Below are positions 51,594-59,907 of a stretch of DNA of 64,000 nt, in pieces. Every line of letters begins with the position of its first letter. Positions within the stretch are counted from its first letter, which is position 1. The stretch covers positions 45,295 through 109,294 of the forward strand of contig JAPOZM010000010.1 of assembly GCA_026706075.1 (NCBI GenBank), written 5' to 3'. The translations under genes and the position numbers were made by a program. The notes under the pieces were generated by a model, which did no database searches, was not told where the DNA came from, and saw only the letters and a program-made list of their open reading frames with translations. This stretch comes from Gemmatimonadaceae bacterium (GTDB lineage: Bacteria; Latescibacterota; UBA2968; UBA8231).

Positions 51594-53072
51594 CTACTTG
51601 TCGCTCGCGCCTGTCGGACTCTCCTGCATGAGCGCGTCCCATTCGCTCTCGTGGTGGACCGGACCCCGAGCGAGCAAGCGGAAGAGCGTTCGGCGAGCGA
51701 GTTCTCGTCCCGACTCGAGAGCGCTGGCCAGTTCTCGGTTTCGTTTCTCACGGTCCTTGCTGACCGTTCCGTGGACAACTTTGGAGCGCGTCCTGTAGAA
51801 CGACTTCATGTCCTTGGAGATCGCGCGGCGCTCGGCGCAGGAGGCCCCCAAGAGCCAGGCAGCGCGCGAGCTGACCTTGCGTGTGATCTCAACCCCTCCA
51901 AACGGACCGTACATGGCTTCCAACGCGATGCCGGCGTCGATCAGCCGATCTTCCACGCCGAACCTGCCCCCGGCGATCCCGTAGGAGGATGAGGTGCGCC
52001 GGATCGCCAGCTCCATGCTGCGGTCTTCCTTCCCGGCGCAGAAGGCCAGCCAGCCCTGGGCCGCCGCCGTGAAGGCGTCTAGATCCTCCTTGGATGGCGC
52101 TTGGTCTTCCGGCCAAACGTCGAATAGGCCCCGATGGCCACCGCCGGACTCCGTTCGCAGGTTGGGGTCAAGATGGGTCATCCAGGGGGGTACGGCATTG
52201 ATGACTGTGTGACTTACGAGCCTGGACCGCACCGCGATGCCCAACAGTTGCAGCAGGGCTCGGCGTTCTTCAAAGACGTCGACTAATGACTCGACGCGGT
52301 GGTCGTTGGGGAACCGGTACCTCCGCCTGTGGGGCCATTTCGAGCTGCTGGAACAATCACACGGCGCGACAGCGGGTCCCCATCTGACATGTCGAACAAG
52401 CACGGCGCGCGACGACGTGCGAGCCAGTCTTCCTGGGTGGGAATCCAGGCCCTCGTCGCTTCGTCTCAGCCACAACTCCGGATCCTCCTCCAGTCCGAAG
52501 CGCTTCCGGACGGCGTCGTAGGAGGCCAGATAGGCGCCTCGACCCAGCGGGACCGGTTCGTCGAGCTTCAGGCCGTGGAGCATCATGATCTCGTGGGCGT
52601 GCAGCCGCACGCCCTCTCCGGCGACGAGAAACCTGTGCAGCATGGTCGCCGCGCGTTTGCCGCCTACCTTGACCGACAGCTTGGCGAGGTTGGCAATCAG
52701 GGACCTGACATCGGCGTGGCCGCTTCCAAGCAGTCTCACGAGACGAAATCCCTCTCTCGATCCGCGGGACCACACGTGCTCGATCACGGGGTGCTCCAAC
52801 AGCAAATCCTGCACGCCGTCAGGCAAGGCGTCGAGCCAGAGGTGGGACTCATCGAACAGCTTGGCGGCGTACGGATCGGTCCTGGCCAGCTCAGCCATGT
52901 CGCGGTATCGGCGGTGTTGTTCACTCCGGTACAGGTCTCTGTCGATTTGCCCGTACAAGCGGAAGGGGACCCCATGCGGACGCGCTGTGGCGGCCGTGTC
53001 CTCGAGAGCCTGGCCGAACCGGCTGATCCACCCCTTGCGGTCGAAATTCTCGAGCGTCGTGGTCAAGACCAT
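51594..53072 (-). CDS. HEPN-domain protein (Apea-like) of unknown function
   Basis: 492 residues from an ATG. The C-terminal 110 residues contain RLIDAGIALEAMYG, then FYRTRSKVVHGT: an R-x4-H HEPN RNase motif with R429 and H434, set in the helical arrangement of Apea-like HEPN domains. The N-terminal 370 residues are unrecognised (FRLYGQIDRDLYR, MLHRFLVAGEGVRLHAHEIMMLHGLKLDEPVPLGRGAYL). HEPN proteins are metal-independent RNases or RNA binders, common in toxins and defence systems. The ATG overlaps the end of an HsdR remnant (TGATG), and the region looks like a defence island. Annotation stays tentative. Confidence 0.6.
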   Translation of the reverse strand: MVLTTTLENFDRKGWISRFGQALEDTAATARPHGVPFRLYGQIDRDLYRSEQHRRYRDMAELARTDPYAAKLFDESHLWLDALPDGVQDLLLEHPVIEHVWSRGSREGFRLVRLLGSGHADVRSLIANLAKLSVKVGGKRAATMLHRFLVAGEGVRLHAHEIMMLHGLKLDEPVPLGRGAYLASYDAVRKRFGLEEDPELWLRRSDEGLDSHPGRLARTSSRAVLVRHVRWGPAVAPCDCSSSSKWPHRRRYRFPNDHRVESLVDVFEERRALLQLLGIAVRSRLVSHTVINAVPPWMTHLDPNLRTESGGGHRGLFDVWPEDQAPSKEDLDAFTAAAQGWLAFCAGKEDRSMELAIRRTSSSYGIAGGRFGVEDRLIDAGIALEAMYGPFGGVEITRKVSSRAAWLLGASCAERRAISKDMKSFYRTRSKVVHGTVSKDREKRNRELASALESGRELARRTLFRLLARGPVHHESEWDALMQESPTGASDK

Positions 53073-53380
53073 CACCTCGCCCAACGGGCGGACAGAACCT
53101 CGGCTTGCTCCAGCACCGTCCGGGTCGATGCCTTCTTGCCTCGTGGGTACCCGTGCCTCCGTAGGACGCGCTTCACGAGCCCGGGAGCTTGGCGCAGACG
53201 TTCTCCCGCAAGGTCCGTCGATGGTGACGTTGCCCGCACCGTCTCGTCAAGTTCGCGGGCGAAATCGCACAGCGTTTCGTCGCCGAAAACCTGCACCGCA
53301 CTGTCCTTGACACTGAGGGTGTCGAAGAACGCAACTTCGTCGTCCGATAGTTTGAGCGTACCTCCACCTGACCCCGCTTG
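53072..53380 (-). pseudogene. Truncated C-terminus of a type I restriction HsdR subunit
   Basis: In one frame the minus strand reads GGTLKLSDDEVAFFDTLSVKDSAV, then GDETLCDFARELDETVRATSPSTD and VKRVLRRHGYP, ending VLEQAEVLSARWAR. This matches the C-terminal region of HsdR proteins (the DUF3387 type, ending VLEQAE-like). No ATP/helicase or nuclease domain is present, and a frame shared with the neighbour at 53433 contains no helicase sequence. So the fragment is a relic. Its stop overlaps the HEPN start, which may be chance or imply that the relic still supplies a translation-coupling leader. Confidence 0.75.
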
Positions 53381-53432
53381 CCTGGTCGACGGCGCTAAGG
53401 AGGAACCGCGCCGACGGACGAGCCGAACCCCC

Positions 53433-55049
53433 TCAGCCCGGCACCACCGTCACGTCCACCTCGTCGACGACCATCGGCTCGGGGTCCGCCACCGCGCCGA
53501 CGTCCACCGTTCCCGAGAACAGCAGCGTCAGCCTGAGATCGTTGTCGCCGCGCACCACCAGGCCGGGTGCCAGGTCGATGACGACGGTGGTGTGCGGGGG
53601 CAGCGGCCGGCCCGCCTGCTCCGGGCGCCCTTCGCGGTGGTGCACACGGCGAAGTTGCCCGGCCGGTACCGCGGTGCCGTTGAGGTGCACGGCGATCCGG
53701 TCGGCCGATCCCAGGCCGACGGCGCGCAGGAACAGGGTGGCGCTGGCGGCCTTCTCGATCTCCTCGAACAGCCGGAACTGGTAGCTGGCCGACGGACTGC
53801 CCGGCTCGCGCGGCAGGACCAGCTTCTGGTCCTTCATGGTGCCGCAGACGTTGGTGCCGGACGGGCTGATGCCGTGGTAGCCGCCCCACATGGAGCGGTA
53901 GGTGTAGTGACGGACGCCGTCGGCCACCCGCTGCGGGTCGCGAGCCTCGCGCAGCAGGCGGAAGGCCGCAGGCCAGCCGGTCTCGGCGCCCCGCCGGCCG
54001 GAACGGAACCCGCCCCAGTGCTTCTGGAAGTTGTAGGCCGACATGCCGTCGGCGCCCTGGTGGCGCAGGGCGTGCGCCAGGGCGCGGTAGTTCTCCACCG
54101 TCGCCGGCGGACCGAAGCTCTCCCGGGAGCAGCAGTACGGCTGCACGCCCGGGTAGAGCCGGCACGGCGTCCCCGAGGTGAGAGCGCGGAACTCGTCGTA
54201 GTCGGCGTTGAAGTCGGTGAACGACGAGTCCATGGGAGCGACGAAGTCGACGAGCCCGCCGCCGATCCACGCGGGCACGTCCAGCCCGACGGCGTGGCAG
54301 TCCTCCAGGGTCTCGGGCACCAGCACGCCCAGCTCCAGCCGCCGCCCGCGGGCGGCGCCGTGCTCGTCGAGCATGGCGCGCAGCCGCTCGATGAGGCCGG
54401 TCATCAGCGGCTGCCGCTCGCGGGCCAGGCTGCGGTCGCCGCCGGGGGCGGGGAAGTAGAGGCCGTCGCGAAAGGTGAGCAGCACCCCGTCCACGTCGAA
54501 GCTCGACACCACCTCGGCGACGACCGAGTACAGGTAGTCTCGCACCTCGGGAACGGTGAAGTCCATCCGGTTGCCCGGCAGGAAGGCGCCGCCGGGGGGC
54601 ACGTCGGTGATCTTCCACTGCGGGTTGCGGTGCAGGAACATGCCGCCCTGGTCAGGGGCGCCGTGGTTGTCGTTGACCCGGAACCCGGCCAAGCAGCGCA
54701 TGCCGCGCTCCCGGCAGCGCTCCAGCATCACCCGCAGGGGCATGATGCCGTCGTCCATCATCGGCAGGAACCGCCGGTGCTGCGGACGCGCGTCGTACTC
54801 GAAGCGCTCGGAGCGGAAGTACATCGTCCAGCCGGCGTTGTAGACCTCCTGCACGAAGAGGTCGGCGGTGCTCGTGGCCACGCGGTCGATGAAGGTGCGG
54901 AGCTCTTCCGGCCGGGCCGGGTGCGAGGTGATCAGCGGCCGGGCGTCGCCCGGTTCGAAGTCGTAGTTGCAGACGTTGGACGGATCGCTGACGTAGATCA
55001 GCTCGAAGTCCCGCGGCGGGCGAGTGTCGGGGGGCGTCGGGGCGGGCAT
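53433..55049 (-). CDS. Glycoside hydrolase-like TIM-barrel protein
   Basis: 538 residues. The N-terminal 380 residues look like a TIM-barrel glycosidase of the GH10-like/putative hydrolase type: VSDPSNVCNYDF, then AGFRVNDNHGAPDQGGMFL, MDFTVPEVRDYLYSVVAEVV and FDVDGVLLTFRDGLYFP, and ADGMSAYNFQKHWGGF. The last 110 residues form a beta-sandwich (TTVVIDLAPGLVVRGDNDL). No signal peptide is visible. The catalytic acids are not certain. Downstream end of the minus-strand hydrolase cluster; five bases after the Asp-box propeller gene. ATG at 55049 is picked from the start of homology-like sequence. Confidence 0.7.
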   Translation of the reverse strand: MPAPTPPDTRPPRDFELIYVSDPSNVCNYDFEPGDARPLITSHPARPEELRTFIDRVATSTADLFVQEVYNAGWTMYFRSERFEYDARPQHRRFLPMMDDGIMPLRVMLERCRERGMRCLAGFRVNDNHGAPDQGGMFLHRNPQWKITDVPPGGAFLPGNRMDFTVPEVRDYLYSVVAEVVSSFDVDGVLLTFRDGLYFPAPGGDRSLARERQPLMTGLIERLRAMLDEHGAARGRRLELGVLVPETLEDCHAVGLDVPAWIGGGLVDFVAPMDSSFTDFNADYDEFRALTSGTPCRLYPGVQPYCCSRESFGPPATVENYRALAHALRHQGADGMSAYNFQKHWGGFRSGRRGAETGWPAAFRLLREARDPQRVADGVRHYTYRSMWGGYHGISPSGTNVCGTMKDQKLVLPREPGSPSASYQFRLFEEIEKAASATLFLRAVGLGSADRIAVHLNGTAVPAGQLRRVHHREGRPEQAGRPLPPHTTVVIDLAPGLVVRGDNDLRLTLLFSGTVDVGAVADPEPMVVDEVDVTVVPG

Positions 55050-55054
55050 CGCCG

Positions 55055-57223
55055 TCACTCCGGGGACCAGGTGGTGGCGTGGACGCCCTCGTCGCGGGCG
55101 CCGGCCCACAGGGTCAGCACGCGGCCGTCGCGCAGCAGCACCGAGCTGGTGCGCGCGTCCATGGTGTGGTAGGCGAGGATCCAGGGCTCCGGGTCCCACG
55201 TCCGTCCGCCGTCGGGGCTGACCAGGGCGCGGGGACCGCCGACGGCGTCCTTGTGGTCGTAGGTCAGCACGACGCGACCGTCCGGCAGTCCCACGGCATC
55301 GGCCGAGACCATGTGCATGCGGGTGACCAGGAACGGGGTGGTCCAGTCGTAGCCGCCGTTTCCGGAGAGCATGATCGCCTCGTTCTTGTAGCGCCCCGGT
55401 CCGACCCGGTTGAGCGACGGCGCCGGCCAGGTCTCGTGGCCGCCGCCCTGATCGGCGGGCGCGTCGAACAGGTCCGGGTGCAGGGACTCCCGCTGAAAGC
55501 GGGTCGCGCAGAGCAGCTCGCCCGACGGCAGCTCCAGGAGGTTCGACTCGCAGCTCCCCGGCGGCAGCACCGTCCAGTCGCCCCAGGTCCGGCCATCGTC
55601 CTGCGAGCGCAGCAGGACGTCCCCTTCGTACCCGGCCTGGTGCGTGGCATCGTTCCAGGCGTTGCTGCAGAAACAGGTCACGGTACCGTCGGCGAGCTGC
55701 ACGATGCGGCTGCCGTCGCCCAGGCCGCAGTAGCGCGTCGGCCGCGGCGCCAGCTCGGAGTCCGTCCACGTCCGTCCGTCGTCGTCGCTGCGCGCCACGC
55801 GGGGCTCGCGCGTGGGGTGCGTGCCGCGCTCCGGGTCGGCGTCATCGATCAGCGCGGCGTAGCTCGCGAGGAAGGTGCCGGCGCCGGTCACCCCGAAGCC
55901 GAAGACCAACGGCTCCCGTCCCGACATGGGGATCTCGGCCACGAAGCTCCACGTGCGGCCCTCGTCGGTGGAGCGATGGATGCGGCAGTCGCGGCTGGAG
56001 TAGACCAGGCTGCCGTCGGGATGGCGGCAGAGGACCGCGCCCTTGCCGCCCGCCCCGGCGAAGTAGCGGTGCTCGGCCGGCACGCGGCGGCAGGCCGTCA
56101 TCTCGAAGTTCTCGACGTAGTCGCCGCCTTCGTAGCGGTCGTCGGGCCGCATGCGCACCATGCCGTTGTCCAGGTAGCCGCGGGCGTCGACCCGGTCGCT
56201 CCACAGGTTGGGGTAGACGAGCGGCGGCCTGGCCAGACCTTCCGGGGTCCAGCGCACCACGCCGATCGCCGGCCGGCGGCCCCACTCGTCCATGCCGGGG
56301 CCGTAGATGGTCGGCGCGTACGAGCCCAGCGCCTCGCCGCGGTGGAAGGCGGAGACGACCGCGCCGTCCGCGGTCACGGCAGTGGCGGCGCTCACGCCCG
56401 CGCCGGCCAGCACCGGGCGCGCCTTCTCGCGGATGGCGTAGCGGCTGAGCGCCAGCACGTAGACCTCGTCCCCCCAGGAGGTGCCGGCGTCGCCGGGGGC
56501 TGAACCGACGACCGCGCGCGCGCCGTAAGGGAAGTGGGGCATGCCGTAGCTGAGCACCAGGCGGCCGTCGGGAAGCTCGGCCAGCGGTGCGGACAGCGGC
56601 GCGAATCCGTCCGGCACGTTCCAGGTGGCGCCGCCGTCCTCGGACTCGGCCAGCGCGATCTCGCCGGCAGAGCCGCCGACGGGAGCGACCAGCCGGCCGG
56701 AGGCGAGCTGCAGCGGGTGGAGGGTCCCCCCTCCGGCCGGAGGCTCGCCTGCGGGCTCCCACGCCGCGCCGCCGTCGGTGGAGCGCAGGACGCGTCCTGG
56801 CAGGCACAGCAGCAGCGCGCCGTCGTCCAGGGCGGTCAGGCAGGCGCGGGGCGGGTCGGGCAGTTCCTCGTCGAGGGCGGCGATCACCTGCCACGGTCCG
56901 GCGGGATCGTCGGCGCTGACGATCAGCACGCTGCCGTTCCCCTGGATGGCGGCGAGGAGCGTCCCGGCCCGGCCGGCGGTCAGTGCGAGCACCACGCCTC
57001 CCGGCGCCTCGGGCGTTGCCAGGTCGGCAAGCTGCGACCAAGTCACGCCGCCGTCGCCGCTGCGTGCCAGCGACCCGCCGCGGCCTGCGAGCACGAGCGC
57101 CTCTCCCCGCCGGCAGAGCAGCGGATCGGCGTCGCCGAACAACACTTCCTGGCGCTCGACGCGCAGCCGGCGGTAGCGCAGCACGTGGTGGTCGCCGTGA
57201 TCGGGCTCGAAGCGTTCCTTCAT
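55055..57223 (-). CDS. Sialidase-like BNR/Asp-box propeller protein
   Basis: 722 residues. Seven Asp-box motifs (S-x-D-x-G-x-T-W) are visible: SGDGGVTW, STDGGAAW, SEDGGATW, STDEGRTW, SDDDGRTW, SQDDGRTW and SPDGGRTW, one per blade or so of one or two beta-propellers. No signal peptide. The family is that of sialidases, but the Arg triad and Tyr/Glu nucleophile cannot be assigned by eye, so a non-sialidase substrate is possible. It lies beside a GH-like gene (5 bases) and a CehA/McbA-like gene (68 bases), on one strand, so it probably belongs to a glycan-use operon. Confidence 0.78.
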   Translation of the reverse strand: MKERFEPDHGDHHVLRYRRLRVERQEVLFGDADPLLCRRGEALVLAGRGGSLARSGDGGVTWSQLADLATPEAPGGVVLALTAGRAGTLLAAIQGNGSVLIVSADDPAGPWQVIAALDEELPDPPRACLTALDDGALLLCLPGRVLRSTDGGAAWEPAGEPPAGGGTLHPLQLASGRLVAPVGGSAGEIALAESEDGGATWNVPDGFAPLSAPLAELPDGRLVLSYGMPHFPYGARAVVGSAPGDAGTSWGDEVYVLALSRYAIREKARPVLAGAGVSAATAVTADGAVVSAFHRGEALGSYAPTIYGPGMDEWGRRPAIGVVRWTPEGLARPPLVYPNLWSDRVDARGYLDNGMVRMRPDDRYEGGDYVENFEMTACRRVPAEHRYFAGAGGKGAVLCRHPDGSLVYSSRDCRIHRSTDEGRTWSFVAEIPMSGREPLVFGFGVTGAGTFLASYAALIDDADPERGTHPTREPRVARSDDDGRTWTDSELAPRPTRYCGLGDGSRIVQLADGTVTCFCSNAWNDATHQAGYEGDVLLRSQDDGRTWGDWTVLPPGSCESNLLELPSGELLCATRFQRESLHPDLFDAPADQGGGHETWPAPSLNRVGPGRYKNEAIMLSGNGGYDWTTPFLVTRMHMVSADAVGLPDGRVVLTYDHKDAVGGPRALVSPDGGRTWDPEPWILAYHTMDARTSSVLLRDGRVLTLWAGARDEGVHATTWSPE

Positions 57224-57291
57224 ATGCGCAAAGCTCTCCTCATTGGACGGTCACCATTCCATTGGCCAGGACGCAGCCCTGGCCGGCCTGG

Positions 57292-58746
57292 CTAAGCCAG
57301 AGAACGCCGCTCGGCAAGATTCTGGTAGACCTCTCGCCCTTCGTTGAACAGGTGCAGGACTTCTTCCCGCTGTGCATGGTTGGCGAACCGCCAATTGCGG
57401 CTCACCATCTCCGTTGCACTGTCGATCGAGCGGACAAAGAACGCTGCTGAACCTTGCGCCCTGTCGACGGGAAGACCTGAACCGATGTAGATGGGACTCG
57501 TGTGTGCATAGATCGGCTGCGCAAAGCTGTCACGGGCTTCCCCGAAGGCGCGTGCCGCGACCCAGCCATCGGACTCGATCCGGAGGTCGAACGCCCATTC
57601 CCCGCCCCGCCGCATCCCGTCGAGTGGCACCGTCTCGGTGACCACCCCGTTGTGTACCAACTCGACGAGGTTGAGCGGGTAGTGCGATTGCCAGGAGATC
57701 TGTCCCGACGCCGTGCGAGGAGACCCGTTCGGCGATTCGATGGCGCCGCCGGGGGGTTGCCCATCGAGATTCAGAAACAGGGCCGGTCCGTTGGTGATGA
57801 AGGTGCACCCCGCCTGCAAGCCCTTCAACCAGTTTTCGTAGGTGAACTCCCCATCGGTCTGGACATAGACACGGTTGTTCGAGCTGATGAACCAGTCCGT
57901 CCCGGTCGATGCCGGGAGCGGGATGCCGCAGTTGAGCAGGCGATACCAGATGTCGTATTCGAGATCTTTCCACGAGGGATCGAAGAGGTTGAAGGCGTCC
58001 AGCTTCCCCAGGGCAGCCGCCACGGGCGCCTCCATTCCCCGGCCGTTGTGACACCACAGCACGATGCCTCCCTGTCTCCTGGCGTCGTCGCAGGCGTAGC
58101 AGATCGGCGGGTAGTCGGGGTCGAGGTTGCTGACGAGATCGCCGCGGCTGACCGGCTCTACCAGGTTCTCGATGCGCAGGAACATGACATGTCCGGACCC
58201 GCCGCCATGTTGGGAGTTGTGGCGGTTCTCCTCCCCGCAATCGACCAAGTGGTGGGCGGTCGAATAGTCGGTCATGAACCCGAGGGGATACTTGTTGCTG
58301 GCATAGGGCAGTTGACCCCGCTGCAGGAGGCTGATGACGGTTACGCTGAGGTCGTGGACTCTTGGATCGAGCCGCAATCGGTCGTCGGGCCGGGTCTCCT
58401 TGTCATTGTAATGCAGATGTGTATTCCCCGGATACCAGCCCTCCGATGGCAGATCGGCCCACCGTTTGAGATGCAGCTCGACCTCGACGGCCCCTTTCGC
58501 GGGCATGGAAACGACCTTCCGAAGGGGTTCGTACTCCGTGCCGCGCTCGACCACGATGTCCGTTGAACCACGGGGCACGTCCACGGTGAACTCCCCCGGA
58601 CAGTAGAAGAACGGGGCGCCCGGACCGATCTTCAGGAGACTGTCGGCCGGGTGGACAAAGTGGCCGCTGCTGGTCAGGACATGGACCTTCGCCTCGACGG
58701 AGGCCCCGGAAACGCTGTCTCGAATGACGCCCTTGAGGGTTGCCAT
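57292..58746 (-). CDS. CehA/McbA-family metallohydrolase-like protein
   Basis: 484 residues. N-terminal beta domain (ATLKGVIRDSVSGASVEAKV, a carboxypeptidase-regulatory-like fold) to about 100, then PHP-like metal motifs: GNTHLHYND, SVTVISLLQRG, GIVLWCHNGRG, and PLPASTGTDWF. The family includes hydrolases of carbaryl-type compounds and many of unknown substrate, frequent in planctomycetes. A C-terminal beta-rich domain follows. Nine bases from the M19 dipeptidase gene upstream, 68 from the propeller gene downstream. Family assignment is from motif pattern, moderate. Confidence 0.65.
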   Translation of the reverse strand: MATLKGVIRDSVSGASVEAKVHVLTSSGHFVHPADSLLKIGPGAPFFYCPGEFTVDVPRGSTDIVVERGTEYEPLRKVVSMPAKGAVEVELHLKRWADLPSEGWYPGNTHLHYNDKETRPDDRLRLDPRVHDLSVTVISLLQRGQLPYASNKYPLGFMTDYSTAHHLVDCGEENRHNSQHGGGSGHVMFLRIENLVEPVSRGDLVSNLDPDYPPICYACDDARRQGGIVLWCHNGRGMEAPVAAALGKLDAFNLFDPSWKDLEYDIWYRLLNCGIPLPASTGTDWFISSNNRVYVQTDGEFTYENWLKGLQAGCTFITNGPALFLNLDGQPPGGAIESPNGSPRTASGQISWQSHYPLNLVELVHNGVVTETVPLDGMRRGGEWAFDLRIESDGWVAARAFGEARDSFAQPIYAHTSPIYIGSGLPVDRAQGSAAFFVRSIDSATEMVSRNWRFANHAQREEVLHLFNEGREVYQNLAERRSLA

Positions 58747-58755
58747 TCTACTCTC

Positions 58756-59907
58756 CTACTGCCCCCAGACCTCTTCGAAGACCCGGAGGTAGTTCTGGCC
58801 GAGGAACCTGCGGATCGTGTCGTCGTCGTGGCCCCGCCGCACGAGTTCCTCGGTGATGGCGGGGACCTTGCCGATGTGCTCCAGGCCCTCGGGAGCGAGG
58901 TCGGCGCCGAACTGGTCGCTGCCCAGACCGACGTGGTCGGGACCCATCACGTGGAGAGCGGTCTCGATGTCGTCGACCACGTCGGACAGGTTGCGGTGGG
59001 TGATGTGGATCAGTCCCAGCACGCCGCCGGTGCGGGCGATCGCCTCGAGCATCTCCCGGTCGCGGGGCAGCTCCAGGCGTGTTCGCGGACGGGTGCCTCC
59101 GCTGTGGCGCGAAGCCGGATCGCTGCTGGGGAACATGGTCGGCGTGGTGTGGGAGAGAATCACCGGACGGTCGACCCGGTCGAGGATCTCCCAGAAGCCG
59201 CGCTCGCCGATGTGCGCCAGGTCGACCACGATGCCCAGCTCTCCCATCCGGTCGATGAGGGCCTTGCCCGCGGCCGTCAGTCCACCCTCGCTATCGGCGG
59301 CCCGGCAGCCGTCGGCGTAGATGTTGCGGCGGGTGTGGGTCAGGCTCGCCACCCGCAGGCCGAGCTTGTGGTACAGGTCGAGGAAGCGCGGGTCCGCGCC
59401 CAAGGCCTCGCAGCCCTCGAAGGAGAAGACCAGCGCGACCCTCCCGTCCTCCTTGGCCCGGCGGATCCCGGCCGCGGAGGTGGCGAGCACCAGCCCGTCG
59501 AGGCGGTCGACTTCACGGTGCAGGCTCCAGGTCATCTCGAGCCCGCGGTGCAGCGGGCGGTTGAGCTGGTCGTCGTCGAGGTAGACCGCGCAGAGTTGCG
59601 AGGTGATGCCGCCTTCGCGCCACCGTGGCAGGTCGTACTGGCCCATGGGCCCGAACCAGATGGTGTGCGCCGACATCCCGAACTGGGCGAGGGGGCCGGC
59701 GTCGAACCCGGGGGGCGGCTCCCAGCGGGCGGGGTCGGGGGGTTCGACCCGCTGATCGAGCGTCATCTTGCCGTCGCTGACCGGCATGAGGATGTCGCAG
59801 TGACCGTCGATGACGATCGACTCGCGGTGCAGGGCGGCGGCCTTGCGCACCACCGCCGAGTCCCGCTCGGCAGGTCGGATGCCGGACCGGCCGGACCCGA
59901 CCGTCAC
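58756..59907 (-). CDS. Membrane dipeptidase, peptidase family M19
   Basis: 383 residues from a GTG. Zinc-binding set of the renal dipeptidase family: H36 and D38 (IDGHCDIL), Glu in VFSFEGCEAL, His in VVDLAHIG, His in VILSHTTPT, and Asp in LGSDQFGAD. Cleaves dipeptides, often with a D-residue at the C-end. No signal peptide or anchor is visible, so despite the family name it is probably cytoplasmic. Its GTG overlaps the sulfatase stop (GTGA). Coupling to a sulfatase suggests a shared role in substrate processing. Confidence 0.88.
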   Translation of the reverse strand: MTVGSGRSGIRPAERDSAVVRKAAALHRESIVIDGHCDILMPVSDGKMTLDQRVEPPDPARWEPPPGFDAGPLAQFGMSAHTIWFGPMGQYDLPRWREGGITSQLCAVYLDDDQLNRPLHRGLEMTWSLHREVDRLDGLVLATSAAGIRRAKEDGRVALVFSFEGCEALGADPRFLDLYHKLGLRVASLTHTRRNIYADGCRAADSEGGLTAAGKALIDRMGELGIVVDLAHIGERGFWEILDRVDRPVILSHTTPTMFPSSDPASRHSGGTRPRTRLELPRDREMLEAIARTGGVLGLIHITHRNLSDVVDDIETALHVMGPDHVGLGSDQFGADLAPEGLEHIGKVPAITEELVRRGHDDDTIRRFLGQNYLRVFEEVWGQ

